Assembly (NCBI RefSeq): GCF_007993795.1
Contig: NZ_CP042476.1
Location: forward strand, 62,001 to 126,000
Length of the DNA: 64,000 bases
From: Antarcticibacterium arcticum
GTDB lineage: Bacteria; Bacteroidota; Bacteroidia; Flavobacteriales; Flavobacteriaceae
Direction of reading: 5' to 3'
Made by a program: the position numbers and the translations under genes. The notes below the pieces were generated by a model. That model had not been told where the DNA came from, searched no databases, and saw only the letters and a list, made by a program, of their open reading frames with translations. This document shows positions 41,068 to 50,223 of the stretch, one piece after another; the stretch's first letter is position 1; each line of letters starts with the position of its first letter.

Positions 41068-41162
41068 AACAAAATGGTTTTTTTATCACTGCAAAAATGC
41101 GAAATTAAAAGGAGAATTCATTCCTGCAACAGGTCATTTATAATTTGATTTTTACTATTTTA

Positions 41163-42506
41163 ATGAAAAAATTGAAAGCTGTATATTTTTTCTTTCTTTT
41201 TTCAATTTTCTTTCTGAATTCAGCAAGGGCTCAGCCGCGCTTTATTATTGAAAATAATAAGGATAAATTTGATCTCAGGTTTGAGCTTGTAAATGATCTT
41301 GTAATAATTCCTCTGGAGATCAATGGAGTGGAACTGTCTTTTTTATTGGATACCGGGGTAGATTCAACTATTCTGTTTTCTATTGGAGATAATGACACGG
41401 TAAATTTAAAAAATACCGAAACTATTTACCTGCGGGGGCTGGGAGAGGGTGAGCCTATTAAAGCATTAAAATCTTCCGGGAATGAGGTGAAAATTGGACA
41501 GGCTGTAAATAAAAACCTTAGTTGTTATCTGGTTTTTGATAATCCTCTTAGTCTTTCCAACAGGATGGGGGTGCCCATACATGGTATTATTGGTTATGAT
41601 CTGTTTCGCGATTTTGTAATATCCTTCAATTATTTAAAAATGGAACTCACGGCTTATGATCCAAGGCATTTTACCTATCCCAATTGCCGTAAATGTGATG
41701 ACCTGCCCTTAACCTTTGTAAAGAATAAACCTTATATAAATATTTCAGGGAGGATCGAAGGGGAAAGCATCCCTTTGAATCTCCTGGTTGACAGTGGGTC
41801 TGGTGATGCTGTATGGCTTTTCAGCAAAGAGAATGATGGAATTGTAATTCCTGAAAATAATTTTACAGATTTCCTGGGCTTTGGTATTGGAGGAAGCGTT
41901 TATGGTAAGCGCAGCCGAATTAAGGAAATTCACTTTGGGAATAATGTTTTAAGGGAGGTAACTGCCAGTTTTCCCGATACTGTATATTTCAAGGGTATTG
42001 AAACATTTGCTCAACGAAATGGAAGTATTGGAGCCCAAATCCTCAAGCGTTTTAATGTTATTATTGATTATCCCGGAAAAAAAATGAGGCTAAAACCAAA
42101 CAAAACCTTTTCTGAGCCTTTTGAATATGATATGAGCGGGGTGGTGATTGCCCATGATGGGTTTTCCATTATCAAGGATATCATGCGAAATCCCCTGTCG
42201 CTTCGGGAAGACGATGTTAATAATACCGCCGCCGGGAATATGGTATATAAAAGCACCTATGAAGTGAAATATTCCCTTGAGCCTCAATATAAGGTTGCAG
42301 AGCTACGGCCGGATTCTCCGGCAAGTCTTGCCGGTCTCAAGGTAGGTGATATCATTTTAAAGATAAACAGAAGAGATGCATATAAATTTACATTATCTCA
42401 AATCTCATATCTTTTAAGTTCCAGGGAAGGAAAAAGTGTGAATTTTCTTATTGAAAGAGATGGGGTAGAGCGGAAGATCTCTTTTGTTTTGAAAAGGATA
42501 TTATAA
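41163..42506 (+). CDS. secreted retropepsin-like aspartic protease with PDZ domain
   Basis: About 447 residues from ATG 41163, chosen because a signal peptide (FFFLFSIFFLNSARAQ) begins there. Two retropepsin-like halves are present: FLLDTGVDSTILF near residue 59 and LLVDSGSGDAVWLF near 210, each with a D-[TS]-G triad, both in one chain so that the active site can form within the monomer. Residues ~355-440 form a PDZ domain (KVAELRPDSPASLAGLKVGDIILKIN). This combination is common in Bacteroidota; it would cut proteins in the periplasm or on the surface. Substrate unknown. Confidence 0.88.
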   Translation: MKKLKAVYFFFLFSIFFLNSARAQPRFIIENNKDKFDLRFELVNDLVIIPLEINGVELSFLLDTGVDSTILFSIGDNDTVNLKNTETIYLRGLGEGEPIKALKSSGNEVKIGQAVNKNLSCYLVFDNPLSLSNRMGVPIHGIIGYDLFRDFVISFNYLKMELTAYDPRHFTYPNCRKCDDLPLTFVKNKPYINISGRIEGESIPLNLLVDSGSGDAVWLFSKENDGIVIPENNFTDFLGFGIGGSVYGKRSRIKEIHFGNNVLREVTASFPDTVYFKGIETFAQRNGSIGAQILKRFNVIIDYPGKKMRLKPNKTFSEPFEYDMSGVVIAHDGFSIIKDIMRNPLSLREDDVNNTAAGNMVYKSTYEVKYSLEPQYKVAELRPDSPASLAGLKVGDIILKINRRDAYKFTLSQISYLLSSREGKSVNFLIERDGVERKISFVLKRIL

Positions 42507-42531
42507 AAAAAACTCCCGTTTCCGGGAGTTT
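42503..42531 (-). terminator. intrinsic terminator between convergent genes
   Basis: Stem AAACTCCCG / CGGGAGTTT with a tight TTTC loop. The minus strand continues into eight Ts, so it mainly serves the DUF1573 gene; the + strand has only a short T run. Confidence 0.75.
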
Positions 42532-42544
42532 GAAATTCATTTTG

Positions 42545-42928
42545 TTAAGCGTCCGGGTCTAGCACCTTTCCTTTAATTTTGATAGCTTTAGTAGCTTCAT
42601 CTGCATTTGAATAGATGCTTATAGTCCTTCTTATAGGTCCTACAATATCTGTATTATATTTTACCACGATCTCACCCTTTCCTCCGGGGGCTATTGGTGA
42701 TTTGGTCCAGGAGGGTACTGCGCAACCGCAGCTTGAATATACATTCTCTATGATAAGGGGAGCATTGCCAATGTTTTCAAATTCAAAAACCCTGGTACCG
42801 TCGCTTCCTTTCTTAATATCTCCGTAATCGATTGTTTCAGCTTTAAACTGAAATTTGGGGGTATTTTGTGCCGTCATTGTAGAAATCCCGGCCAATACCA
42901 CTATTAAAAATGTGACTACTCTTTTCAT
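42545..42928 (-). CDS. DUF1573 family secreted protein
   Basis: A 127-residue protein with a signal peptide (cleavage near TMTAQ). The mature domain is an immunoglobulin-like beta-sandwich of the DUF1573 family: FEFENIGNAPLIIENVYSSCGCAVPSW with the conserved CGC, followed by PIAPGGKGEIVVKYN. Such proteins are abundant in Bacteroidota, and their role is unknown, perhaps in envelope or copper/iron handling. A 14-base perfect palindrome TTTACTTAAGTAAA (42940-42953) is 12 bases upstream of the start. Divergent from valS. Confidence 0.9.
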   Translation of the reverse strand: MKRVVTFLIVVLAGISTMTAQNTPKFQFKAETIDYGDIKKGSDGTRVFEFENIGNAPLIIENVYSSCGCAVPSWTKSPIAPGGKGEIVVKYNTDIVGPIRRTISIYSNADEATKAIKIKGKVLDPDA

Positions 42929-43025
42929 AATTCCTATGTTTTACTTAAGTAAAGATAAGGTGTTTTATGGCTAACTCAAAAGCAGATAACATAAACTACT
43001 TCTTTTTTAATCCTCAACTTATAAG

Positions 43026-43033
43026 TACTTTTG
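43026..43033 (+). promoter_or_regulatory. -7 box of valS
   Basis: Exact TACTTTTG. Transcription would start near 43038-43040, so the ATG at 43060 is used and the open frame upstream from 42967 is not translated. Confidence 0.55.
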
Positions 43034-43059
43034 CAATTATTTCAAAAATCAGACCACAA

Positions 43060-45690
43060 ATGGCCACAGCCCAAGCATATAATACTCAGGAAGTTGAAGA
43101 GAAATGGTATAAATACTGGATGGAAAATAATTATTTTCATTCAGAAGTAGATGAAAGGACACCATATACCATAGTTATTCCTCCTCCCAATGTGACCGGG
43201 GTTTTACATATGGGCCATATGTTGAACAATACAATACAGGATGTATTAATTCGCCGCGCACGCCTTAAAGGATTTAATGCCTGCTGGGTGCCGGGAACAG
43301 ATCACGCTTCTATTGCCACAGAAGCAAAGGTGGTTGCCAAATTAAAATCTGAAGGGATCAATAAAAATGATCTAAGCCGGGAAGAATTTTTGGGACATGC
43401 CTGGGAGTGGACTCACAAACATGGAGGTATTATCCTGGAACAATTAAAAAAATTAGGTGCCTCCTGTGACTGGGAGCGTACTAAATTTACCATGGATGAT
43501 TCCATGTCTGCCTCTGTTATCAAGGTTTTTGTTGACCTTTATGAAAAAGGGCTTGTTTATCGTGGGTACAGGATGGTAAACTGGGATCCGGAAGCCAAAA
43601 CAACCCTTAGTGATGAAGAGGTAATTTACCAGGAAAAGCAGGGAAATTTGTATTATCTGAGTTATAAGATAGAAGGGAGTGATGAAACAGTTACCATAGC
43701 CACCACCCGTCCTGAAACAATTCTGGGTGATACGGCTATATGTATAAACCCAAACGATGAGAGATTTTCTCATTTAAAAGGGAAAAAGGCGGTGGTGCCT
43801 ATAGCAAACCGTGTTATTCCAATAATTGAGGATGAATATGTAGATATTGAATTTGGAACCGGATGTTTAAAGGTTACTCCTGCCCACGACGAGAATGATA
43901 AAGTGCTTGGAGAAAAGCATAATCTGGAAGTTATAGATATTTTAAATGATGATGCAAGTCTTAATAATTTTGGTTTGCATTATAAAGGAATGGACAGGTT
44001 TGTTGCCCGTAAGGAAATTGTAAAGGAACTTGAGGCAATGGGCGTACTTGTAAAGACCGAAAATCATATCAATAAAGTTGGAACCAGTGAACGCACAGGA
44101 GCGGTTATTGAACCTAAGTTGAGCGATCAATGGTTCCTGAAAATGAAAGATCTTGCCCAGCCAGCTTTAGATGCTGTTTTGGATAGAGAAGTGAATCTTG
44201 TTCCCGATAAGTTTTTAAATACCTACAAGCACTGGATGGAAAATGTACGGGATTGGAACATCTCCCGGCAACTTTTATGGGGACAGCAAATCCCCGCTTA
44301 CTTTTACGGTGAAGGGCAGGAAGATTTTGTAGTAGCTGAAACTGCAGAAGCTGCTTTGGAGAAAGCTAAGGTGGCTACAGGAAATAAAGAACTTTCGCTA
44401 AATGACCTGAAACAGGATGCCGATGCCCTGGACACCTGGTTCTCATCCTGGTTATGGCCCATAAGCGTATTTAACGGAATACTGGAACCGGACAATAAAG
44501 AGATCAACTATTATTATCCTACCAATGACCTGGTTACTGCTCCCGAAATTTTATTTTTCTGGGTGGCAAGAATGATCATTGCAGGTTATGAATTTAGGGG
44601 AGAAAAACCATTTACCAATGTTTACTTAACAGGGATTGTAAGGGATAAGCAACGCCGCAAGATGTCTAAGTCCCTTGGAAACTCTCCAGATCCTCTTGAA
44701 CTAATCAATAAATATGGGGCAGATGGGGTTCGTGTAGGGATGCTCCTTAGTTCTCCTGCCGGTAATGACCTTATGTTTGATGAGGACCTCTGCAAACAAG
44801 GCAGCGCCTTTATAAACAAAATATGGAATTCCTTCAGGCTTATTAAAAGCTGGGAGATAGATCCTGCAAAAGACCAGCCGGAAGCTTCGGCTATGGCGAT
44901 TGCGTGGTACCAGTCAAAATTTCAGAAAACATTACTGGAAATAGAAGACCATTACACAAAATACAGAATGAGCGATGCCTTAATGGCTACTTACAAACTG
45001 GTGTGGGATGATTACTGTTCATGGTTGCTGGAAATGGTAAAACCTCCCTTTGGAGAAGCTATAGACCAAAAAACCTATAATGAGATAATTGCTATTCTTG
45101 AGGATAACCTGAAAATATTGCACCCATTTACTCCGTTTATTTCTGAAGAGATCTGGCAGCAATTAAAAGATCGTACTCCACAAGAGGCTTTAATAATTTC
45201 CCGTTGGCCGGAATCCGGAAATATCGATGAGGAAATTATTGAAGAGTTTTCTTTTGCTTCGGAAGTTATTGGCGGTATCAGGAACATTCGAAAATCTAAA
45301 AATATCTCCTTTAAAGAACAAATTTCCCTGGATATTTTAAATCCTGAAAAAGTTTCCTCCCGTTTTAATTCTATTATCCAAAAATTGGGGAACGTTTCAG
45401 CCATTAATAATGTAGATACTCAGGTGGAGGGAGCATTGTCCTTCCGCGTAAAATCAAATGAGTATTTTATACCAATTGAAGGTGCTGTAGATGTAGAGGC
45501 CGAAATTAAAAAATTAAGCGATGAACTTGAGTATACCAAAGGTTTCTTACAATCTGTAGAAAAGAAGCTTTCCAATTCAAAGTTCGTAGACAACGCACCC
45601 GAGAGTGTTGTAGCAATAGAAAAGGCTAAGCAGGCAGATGCACAAGCGAAAATTCAGGTGCTGGAAGCAAGGTTAAAGTCTCTCGCGTAG
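43060..45690 (+). CDS. valS: valyl-tRNA synthetase
   Basis: An 876-residue class I aminoacyl-tRNA synthetase that charges tRNA-Val. The HIGH signature is in PPNVTGVLHMGHML (HMGH), the KMSKS loop in RRKMSKSLGNS, and the editing domain contains TTRPETILGDTAI. DTWFSSWLWP is the usual segment near the second half. The last ~65 residues are the C-terminal coiled coil typical of ValS (VDVEAEIKKLSDELEYTKGF). The start at 43060 (MATAQAYNTQEVEEKWY) fits homologues and the promoter. Confidence 0.97.
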   Translation: MATAQAYNTQEVEEKWYKYWMENNYFHSEVDERTPYTIVIPPPNVTGVLHMGHMLNNTIQDVLIRRARLKGFNACWVPGTDHASIATEAKVVAKLKSEGINKNDLSREEFLGHAWEWTHKHGGIILEQLKKLGASCDWERTKFTMDDSMSASVIKVFVDLYEKGLVYRGYRMVNWDPEAKTTLSDEEVIYQEKQGNLYYLSYKIEGSDETVTIATTRPETILGDTAICINPNDERFSHLKGKKAVVPIANRVIPIIEDEYVDIEFGTGCLKVTPAHDENDKVLGEKHNLEVIDILNDDASLNNFGLHYKGMDRFVARKEIVKELEAMGVLVKTENHINKVGTSERTGAVIEPKLSDQWFLKMKDLAQPALDAVLDREVNLVPDKFLNTYKHWMENVRDWNISRQLLWGQQIPAYFYGEGQEDFVVAETAEAALEKAKVATGNKELSLNDLKQDADALDTWFSSWLWPISVFNGILEPDNKEINYYYPTNDLVTAPEILFFWVARMIIAGYEFRGEKPFTNVYLTGIVRDKQRRKMSKSLGNSPDPLELINKYGADGVRVGMLLSSPAGNDLMFDEDLCKQGSAFINKIWNSFRLIKSWEIDPAKDQPEASAMAIAWYQSKFQKTLLEIEDHYTKYRMSDALMATYKLVWDDYCSWLLEMVKPPFGEAIDQKTYNEIIAILEDNLKILHPFTPFISEEIWQQLKDRTPQEALIISRWPESGNIDEEIIEEFSFASEVIGGIRNIRKSKNISFKEQISLDILNPEKVSSRFNSIIQKLGNVSAINNVDTQVEGALSFRVKSNEYFIPIEGAVDVEAEIKKLSDELEYTKGFLQSVEKKLSNSKFVDNAPESVVAIEKAKQADAQAKIQVLEARLKSLA

Positions 45691-45715
45691 ATAATAAATC
45701 CTATTATAAATAGAG

Positions 45716-45746
45716 TAGGAGAGGTGTTACACCTCTCCTATATGTT
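45716..45746 (+). terminator. intrinsic terminator of valS
   Basis: Stem TAGGAGAGGTG / CACCTCTCCTA around a three-base loop, then TATGTTTTT. It overlaps the last codons of the convergent acyl-CoA-binding protein gene. Confidence 0.7.
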
Positions 45747-45993
45747 TTTCCACCATCTCAACATACTTTTTTCTCGCCTCCTCACGGGTAAGATTTTCAA
45801 CCTGTAGGAGGGCATTTGCCTTAAAGCCGTTGCGAAGATCTTCTTCATTTGCCGGCCGGTAAATACCATTCTGGTGGGTGGCCTTTTTATAATATGCATA
45901 GAAGTGCAGCATAATATCTGGCGCAAATTTCAAATTGGTAGTACAGGCCATTTCATAGGCCCTGGAAAATCTATGATCAGATATCTCTGTCAT
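45727..45993 (-). CDS. acyl-CoA-binding protein
   Basis: An 88-residue protein of the ACBP family, a four-helix bundle that binds long-chain acyl-CoA in the cytoplasm. Recognised from FSRAYEMA, the signature DIMLHFYAYYKKATHQNG, and the C-terminal NLTREEARKKYVEMVEKHI. The usual YKQAT motif reads YKKAT. It is the last gene of an operon with psd and cdsA (17-base overlap with psd), consistent with handling acyl chains for phospholipid synthesis. ACBP is mainly eukaryotic but found in some bacteria, including flavobacteria. Confidence 0.88.
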   Translation of the reverse strand: MTEISDHRFSRAYEMACTTNLKFAPDIMLHFYAYYKKATHQNGIYRPANEEDLRNGFKANALLQVENLTREEARKKYVEMVEKHIGEV

Positions 45994-46654
45994 TATTTAT
46001 TTTTTCAATATTAGCTATTATGCTCATTCCTCCCTTGACCTTGTCTTGCAGGCTAACATTTAATTTAGTGCCCAAAGGTAAAAAAACATCTACACGGGAA
46101 CCAAATTTAATAAATCCGCTGTCACTTCCCTGCCGTACTTCCTGTCCAACTTCTGCATAATTAACAATTCTCTTGGCAAGGGCTCCTGCGATCTGGCGGT
46201 ATAAAACTTCGCCAGCGCCTGGATTTTGGACTACAACAGTGGTACGTTCATTTTCTTCACTGGATTTTGGATGCCAGGCAACCAAAAATTTGCCGGGATG
46301 ATATTTGCTGAATTTAACTGTACCCCCAATTGGATAACGGGTAACGTGCACATTTATTGGAGACATAAATATGGATACCTGCAGTCTCTTATCCTTGAAA
46401 TATTCTTTTTCGAAGACCTCCTCAATTACCACTACTTTCCCATCTACCGGGGAGACAATGTGGGTATCGCTTTCCTGGGTTGGCCGCTTGGGATTCCTGA
46501 AGAATTGTAATATTAAAATTAAAATTAGAATGCTAGTCACCAAAATGGCAAAACTCACCCAATACGTATTGATAGATAAATATGAAATAATATTAACCGC
46601 AATAAGCAAAATTGCAGTGAAAAGTATGATCCTATATCCTTCTTTATGAAACAT
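45977..46654 (-). CDS. psd: phosphatidylserine decarboxylase proenzyme, short form
   Basis: A 225-residue enzyme that makes phosphatidylethanolamine from phosphatidylserine. It belongs to the short (PSD-A) form: FRNPKR, VSPVDGKVV, IFMSPINVHVTRYPI, and the self-cleavage site FGSRVDVFLP, where cleavage before S186 would create the pyruvoyl group. N-terminal membrane helices at about 9-28 and 31-51 anchor it to the inner membrane. It overlaps cdsA by 11 bases and ACBP by 17, so it is translationally coupled in both directions. Confidence 0.93.
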   Translation of the reverse strand: MFHKEGYRIILFTAILLIAVNIISYLSINTYWVSFAILVTSILILILILQFFRNPKRPTQESDTHIVSPVDGKVVVIEEVFEKEYFKDKRLQVSIFMSPINVHVTRYPIGGTVKFSKYHPGKFLVAWHPKSSEENERTTVVVQNPGAGEVLYRQIAGALAKRIVNYAEVGQEVRQGSDSGFIKFGSRVDVFLPLGTKLNVSLQDKVKGGMSIIANIEKINNDRDI

Positions 46655-47447
46655 AATCTATAATTAATAAGTAAGCATAAATAAATGGGCTCGAGAAAAT
46701 TATACTGTCCAGGCGATCATAAAGACCCCCGTGACCGGGCATTAACTTTCCGCTGTCTTTCACTCCGGCCTGTCTCTTGAATTTGGATTGAATAAGGTCA
46801 CCCAAAGTTCCAAAAATGGTTAATATCACGGCCATTCCCAACCAGAAAGGTACATCCCTGTAATGGGTAAACCTGAAAATAAAGTAACCTCCAATACAGC
46901 TAAAGATCAACCCGCCAAGAAATCCTTCTACAGTTTTATTGGGCGAGATCTTCTCATAGAGCTTATTCCTTCCAAAATTCTTTCCTACAATATAAGCAAA
47001 AGTATCATTAGTCCAAATCAATACAAAAACCCCAACAATGAGATAAGGGTTAAAAACCCCATTATAAGTGGGAATAAGCGTTAAGAAGACTATAGAGGAG
47101 ATAAGATAAAATATAAGGATGATATATTTTTTCTTTTCAAAAACCGGAATTTTTCTAATGAATAAAAGATCCTTTACAAGGAACATATTTACAAAAATCG
47201 TAATGCTTAATAATACCAGGGTTGCATTCGGGGAGAATTTCCAATAGCTGAACAACAGAAAGAAAATAATGTGTACCCCATATAGAGCGTAGCTTTTAAG
47301 GCGCAAAAGCTTTTCCAGTTCGAGCAGGCAAACAAATCCAAGAAGGAAAAACAGGGAAATAAAGATAAATTCAGAAGAAAGTATAGAAACTACCAATATA
47401 GAAATATACAGTAATCCCGAAACTGTTCGAATAATAGATTCCCTCAT
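46644..47447 (-). CDS. cdsA: phosphatidate cytidylyltransferase
   Basis: A 267-residue integral membrane enzyme that converts phosphatidic acid and CTP to CDP-diacylglycerol, the branch-point precursor of phospholipids. Seven to eight hydrophobic helices; the signature KDSGKLMPGHGGLYDRLDS near residues 232-250 is diagnostic. It is the second gene of the LUD-cdsA-psd-ACBP run, three bases after the LUD stop. Confidence 0.95.
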   Translation of the reverse strand: MRESIIRTVSGLLYISILVVSILSSEFIFISLFFLLGFVCLLELEKLLRLKSYALYGVHIIFFLLFSYWKFSPNATLVLLSITIFVNMFLVKDLLFIRKIPVFEKKKYIILIFYLISSIVFLTLIPTYNGVFNPYLIVGVFVLIWTNDTFAYIVGKNFGRNKLYEKISPNKTVEGFLGGLIFSCIGGYFIFRFTHYRDVPFWLGMAVILTIFGTLGDLIQSKFKRQAGVKDSGKLMPGHGGLYDRLDSIIFSSPFIYAYLLIIDYVS

Positions 47448-47450
47448 AAG

Positions 47451-48062
47451 TTATAGATCTTCCCTAAGCAGCAAATATAAGTTTTTTGTGCTACTTCCAT
47501 AACTCATAAAATCCCCTTCTTTTTGAGTTTCGAAACTTTTAATAGTGGTAATATTTGAAGGGATCCGGTCTTTATTATTTGATTTAATACCTCTCAATCC
47601 TTCCCCAATGGTATCTACAAGCTGACTTGTAGAAGCCAGGATTATAAAATTGGTAGGAAGTTCATTTAATTTCTTTTCCTTGATCTGGTTGGAAGAAATA
47701 AGTATGGACCCGTCATTGGCAATTAAATATTCACAGGTAGAGAGAAAAAAAGAAGAGTTGCCGGTTTTGGTAAATTCAAGGTTAAATTTGTCAAACTTAC
47801 TTTTCAAATTGGGGTCAAAACAACAGCTGGTGGTTTCATACCAGTCATTTTCATGAAGGATATTATCAAAAGCCTCCATAACTTCCTTGTCATTTTCACA
47901 ATAAAGGAATTTGCCGCCGTTATTTTTGAAATTGAGCATAAAACGTTCGTCTGTAGGAAGTTTTACGTCTGGCATATATTTTCCCCGATCAGCCTTTTCA
48001 GGAGCTTCCTGATCTTTGTCTGATTTAGATTTTGGGTTTAAAAATTTCCTAAATAGACTCAT
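47451..48062 (-). CDS. LUD domain protein
   Basis: A 203-residue protein with a lysine/aspartate-rich N-terminus (residues 1-30) and a LUD (lactate utilisation LutB/LutC-like) domain from ~45: EAFDNILHENDWYETTSC, CEYLIANDGSILISSNQ and NFIILASTSQLVDTI. The domain is an isomerase/transferase-like fold of uncertain reaction. No iron-sulfur or lactate genes are near. It is the first gene of an operon with cdsA, psd and ACBP, with its own -7 box at 48094-48101. A recognised member of the family in this location in other flavobacteria, but its role is unknown. Confidence 0.8.
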   Translation of the reverse strand: MSLFRKFLNPKSKSDKDQEAPEKADRGKYMPDVKLPTDERFMLNFKNNGGKFLYCENDKEVMEAFDNILHENDWYETTSCCFDPNLKSKFDKFNLEFTKTGNSSFFLSTCEYLIANDGSILISSNQIKEKKLNELPTNFIILASTSQLVDTIGEGLRGIKSNNKDRIPSNITTIKSFETQKEGDFMSYGSSTKNLYLLLREDL

Positions 48063-48093
48063 ATTAAGAGTAGGGGTTAAAGCACATGTATTC

Positions 48094-48101
48094 CAAAGGT
48101 A
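48094..48101 (-). promoter_or_regulatory. -7 box of the LUD-cdsA-psd-ACBP operon
   Basis: Exact TACCTTTG on the minus strand, overlapping the last bases of the ftsH terminator hairpin, 31 bases before the ATG at 48062. Confidence 0.55.
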
Positions 48102-48143
48102 AAAAATCTTAATCTAACACGTGGTCAAATTAAGATTTTTTAC
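48099..48143 (-). terminator. long hairpin terminator of ftsH
   Basis: Perfect 15-base inverted repeat GTAAAAAATCTTAAT / ATTAAGATTTTTTAC with a 15-base loop that contains CACGTG. The T run lies inside the 3' arm. It lies 14 bases past the ftsH stop on the minus strand. Confidence 0.75.
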
Positions 48144-48157
48144 AGTAGAATCTATAT

Positions 48158-50206
48158 TTATTTATTAACCGAAGAGTCTTCGGTTATTTCGGTATCCTCT
48201 GCGGGGTTTATTGCATCGTTTCCTGCCTCTTCAACCGCATTAGGGCCGCTGGCCCCTTTTTTGGTAACTAGGGGAACTTCTTCCTTAACATCATAAGGTC
48301 TATCACCAAAGATCTTTTGTAGATCATCTTTAAAGATGACTTCTTTCTCCAGTAAGATGTCCGCCAGTTGGGTTAATTTATCTTTATTGGCTTCTAAAAG
48401 CGCAATTGCCCGTTGATATTGGGATTCAATAAGATTTGAAATTTCCTTATCTATTAATTCAGATGTTTTTTCACTGTATGGCTTGGTGAAGTTATATTCA
48501 CTCTGGCCACTGGAATCGTAAAACGTGAGGTTTCCAAGTTTTTCATTCAGGCCGTAAATTGTAACCATTGCGCGCGCCTGTTTTGTAACTTTTTCAAGAT
48601 CACTTAGGGCGCCGGTAGAAATTTGGTTGAATATTACTTTTTCTGCAGCACGACCACCAAGGGCAGCACACATTTCATCCAACATTTGCTCAGGGCGTAC
48701 AATAAGTCTTTCTTCAGGCAAGTACCAGGCTGCACCAAGGGATTGGCCCCGTGGAACTATAGTAACTTTTACCAGAGGTGCTGCGTGCTCAAGCATCCAG
48801 CTTGCAGTAGCATGTCCTGCTTCATGGAAAGCAATTGCCTTTTTCTCTGCGGGTGTAATTATTTTATTCTTCTTCTCAAGACCTCCCACAATACGGTCTA
48901 CCGCATCCAGGAAATCCTGTTTGCCTACTGCTGTATTTCCTTTACGGGCCGCAATTAATGCCGCCTCATTACATACGTTAGCAATATCTGCACCCGAAAA
49001 TCCCGGGGTTTGTTTGGCAAGAAAGTCTATGTCAAGTTCTTCTGCTACTTTCTTTATTGGGCGTAAGTGAACTTCAAAGATCTCCTTACGTTCTCTTACA
49101 TCCGGAAGATCTACATAGATCTGCCTGTCAAAACGTCCGGCCCTCATTAAGGCTTTATCTAAAACATCTGCCCGGTTGGTAGCGGCAAGTACAATTACAT
49201 TCGTATTGGTGCCAAAACCATCCATTTCAGTAAGCAACTGGTTTAAGGTATTTTCCCTTTCATCGTTGGAACCGGAGAAATTGCTTTTTCCTCTTGCCCG
49301 TCCAATTGCATCAATTTCATCTATAAAAATAATAGAAGGGGATTTTTCCTTTGCCTGCTTAAAGAGATCACGAACCCTTGAAGCTCCAACCCCTACAAAC
49401 ATTTCAACAAAATCTGATCCCGATAATGAGAAGAAAGGCACTTTTGCCTCACCGGCCACTGCCTTTGCGAGTAGGGTTTTTCCCGTTCCCGGAGGCCCTA
49501 CAAGTAGCGCTCCCTTAGGAATTTTACCTCCCAGGGCAGTATATTTCTCAGGTTGCTTTAAGAAATCCACAATTTCCTGTATTTCTTCTTTGGCACCTTC
49601 AAGACCGGCAACATCTTTAAATGAAGTTTTTACATCGGTATTTTGATCAAAGAGCTTTGCCTTGGATTTTCCAATGTTGAAAATCTGTCCTCCAGCACCA
49701 CCACCGGCCCCGGAGCTCATCTTTCGCATAATGAATATCCAGATCCCGATTATAAGTACAAACGGCAACAGGGTAAGGAGAATATCTCCCCAAACATTAG
49801 ATTGGGTGCTGTAGGTGACTACAGTATCGAGGTTATTTGCTTCTTTGGTTGCCTGTATGGTATTTTCAAAATTCTGGAGATCTCCAAATTCAAAAGTATA
49901 GGCAGGATTATCACCTCCTGCAAACATTTCACTCTCTGTAGCTTTTTTATGTATGTCCTTTCCCTTGGCTTCAGGTGTTAAGTAAACTTTTGCCTGGTTT
50001 CGGTTTACAATTACCACTTTTTCTACATCACCATTTCTTAAAAAAGATTCAAACTCGGCAGGATTTGTTTTTGCCGGTTCATTGAATCCTCCACCTCCAA
50101 AGAAATTTATTCCTAAAAATATAATAATTATCGCCGCATAGATCCAGTAAGCACTGAACTTAGGTTTTTGCGGTTCTAATTTTTTATTTGCTTGCTTTTT
50201 AGCCAT
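48158..50206 (-). CDS. ftsH: ATP-dependent zinc metalloprotease FtsH
   Basis: A 682-residue membrane protease. Two membrane helices (~19-37 and ~140-162) flank a periplasmic domain; then the AAA+ module with Walker A GPPGTGKT (237-244), Walker B IIFIDEIDAIG and the SRH arginines (MRAGRFDR), and the M41 protease with HEAGH near 457. The C-terminus is acidic and low-complexity. It degrades unneeded membrane proteins and regulators such as LpxC in many bacteria. Starts 17 bases after rsfS and ends with a hairpin terminator. Confidence 0.97.
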   Translation of the reverse strand: MAKKQANKKLEPQKPKFSAYWIYAAIIIIFLGINFFGGGGFNEPAKTNPAEFESFLRNGDVEKVVIVNRNQAKVYLTPEAKGKDIHKKATESEMFAGGDNPAYTFEFGDLQNFENTIQATKEANNLDTVVTYSTQSNVWGDILLTLLPFVLIIGIWIFIMRKMSSGAGGGAGGQIFNIGKSKAKLFDQNTDVKTSFKDVAGLEGAKEEIQEIVDFLKQPEKYTALGGKIPKGALLVGPPGTGKTLLAKAVAGEAKVPFFSLSGSDFVEMFVGVGASRVRDLFKQAKEKSPSIIFIDEIDAIGRARGKSNFSGSNDERENTLNQLLTEMDGFGTNTNVIVLAATNRADVLDKALMRAGRFDRQIYVDLPDVRERKEIFEVHLRPIKKVAEELDIDFLAKQTPGFSGADIANVCNEAALIAARKGNTAVGKQDFLDAVDRIVGGLEKKNKIITPAEKKAIAFHEAGHATASWMLEHAAPLVKVTIVPRGQSLGAAWYLPEERLIVRPEQMLDEMCAALGGRAAEKVIFNQISTGALSDLEKVTKQARAMVTIYGLNEKLGNLTFYDSSGQSEYNFTKPYSEKTSELIDKEISNLIESQYQRAIALLEANKDKLTQLADILLEKEVIFKDDLQKIFGDRPYDVKEEVPLVTKKGASGPNAVEEAGNDAINPAEDTEITEDSSVNK

Positions 50207-50223
50207 TCTTGCTTAATTAATTT

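Noticed and set aside
42967..43059. Longer N-terminus for valS
   Set aside because: The exact -7 box at 43026-43033 lies within it, and homology starts at 43060.
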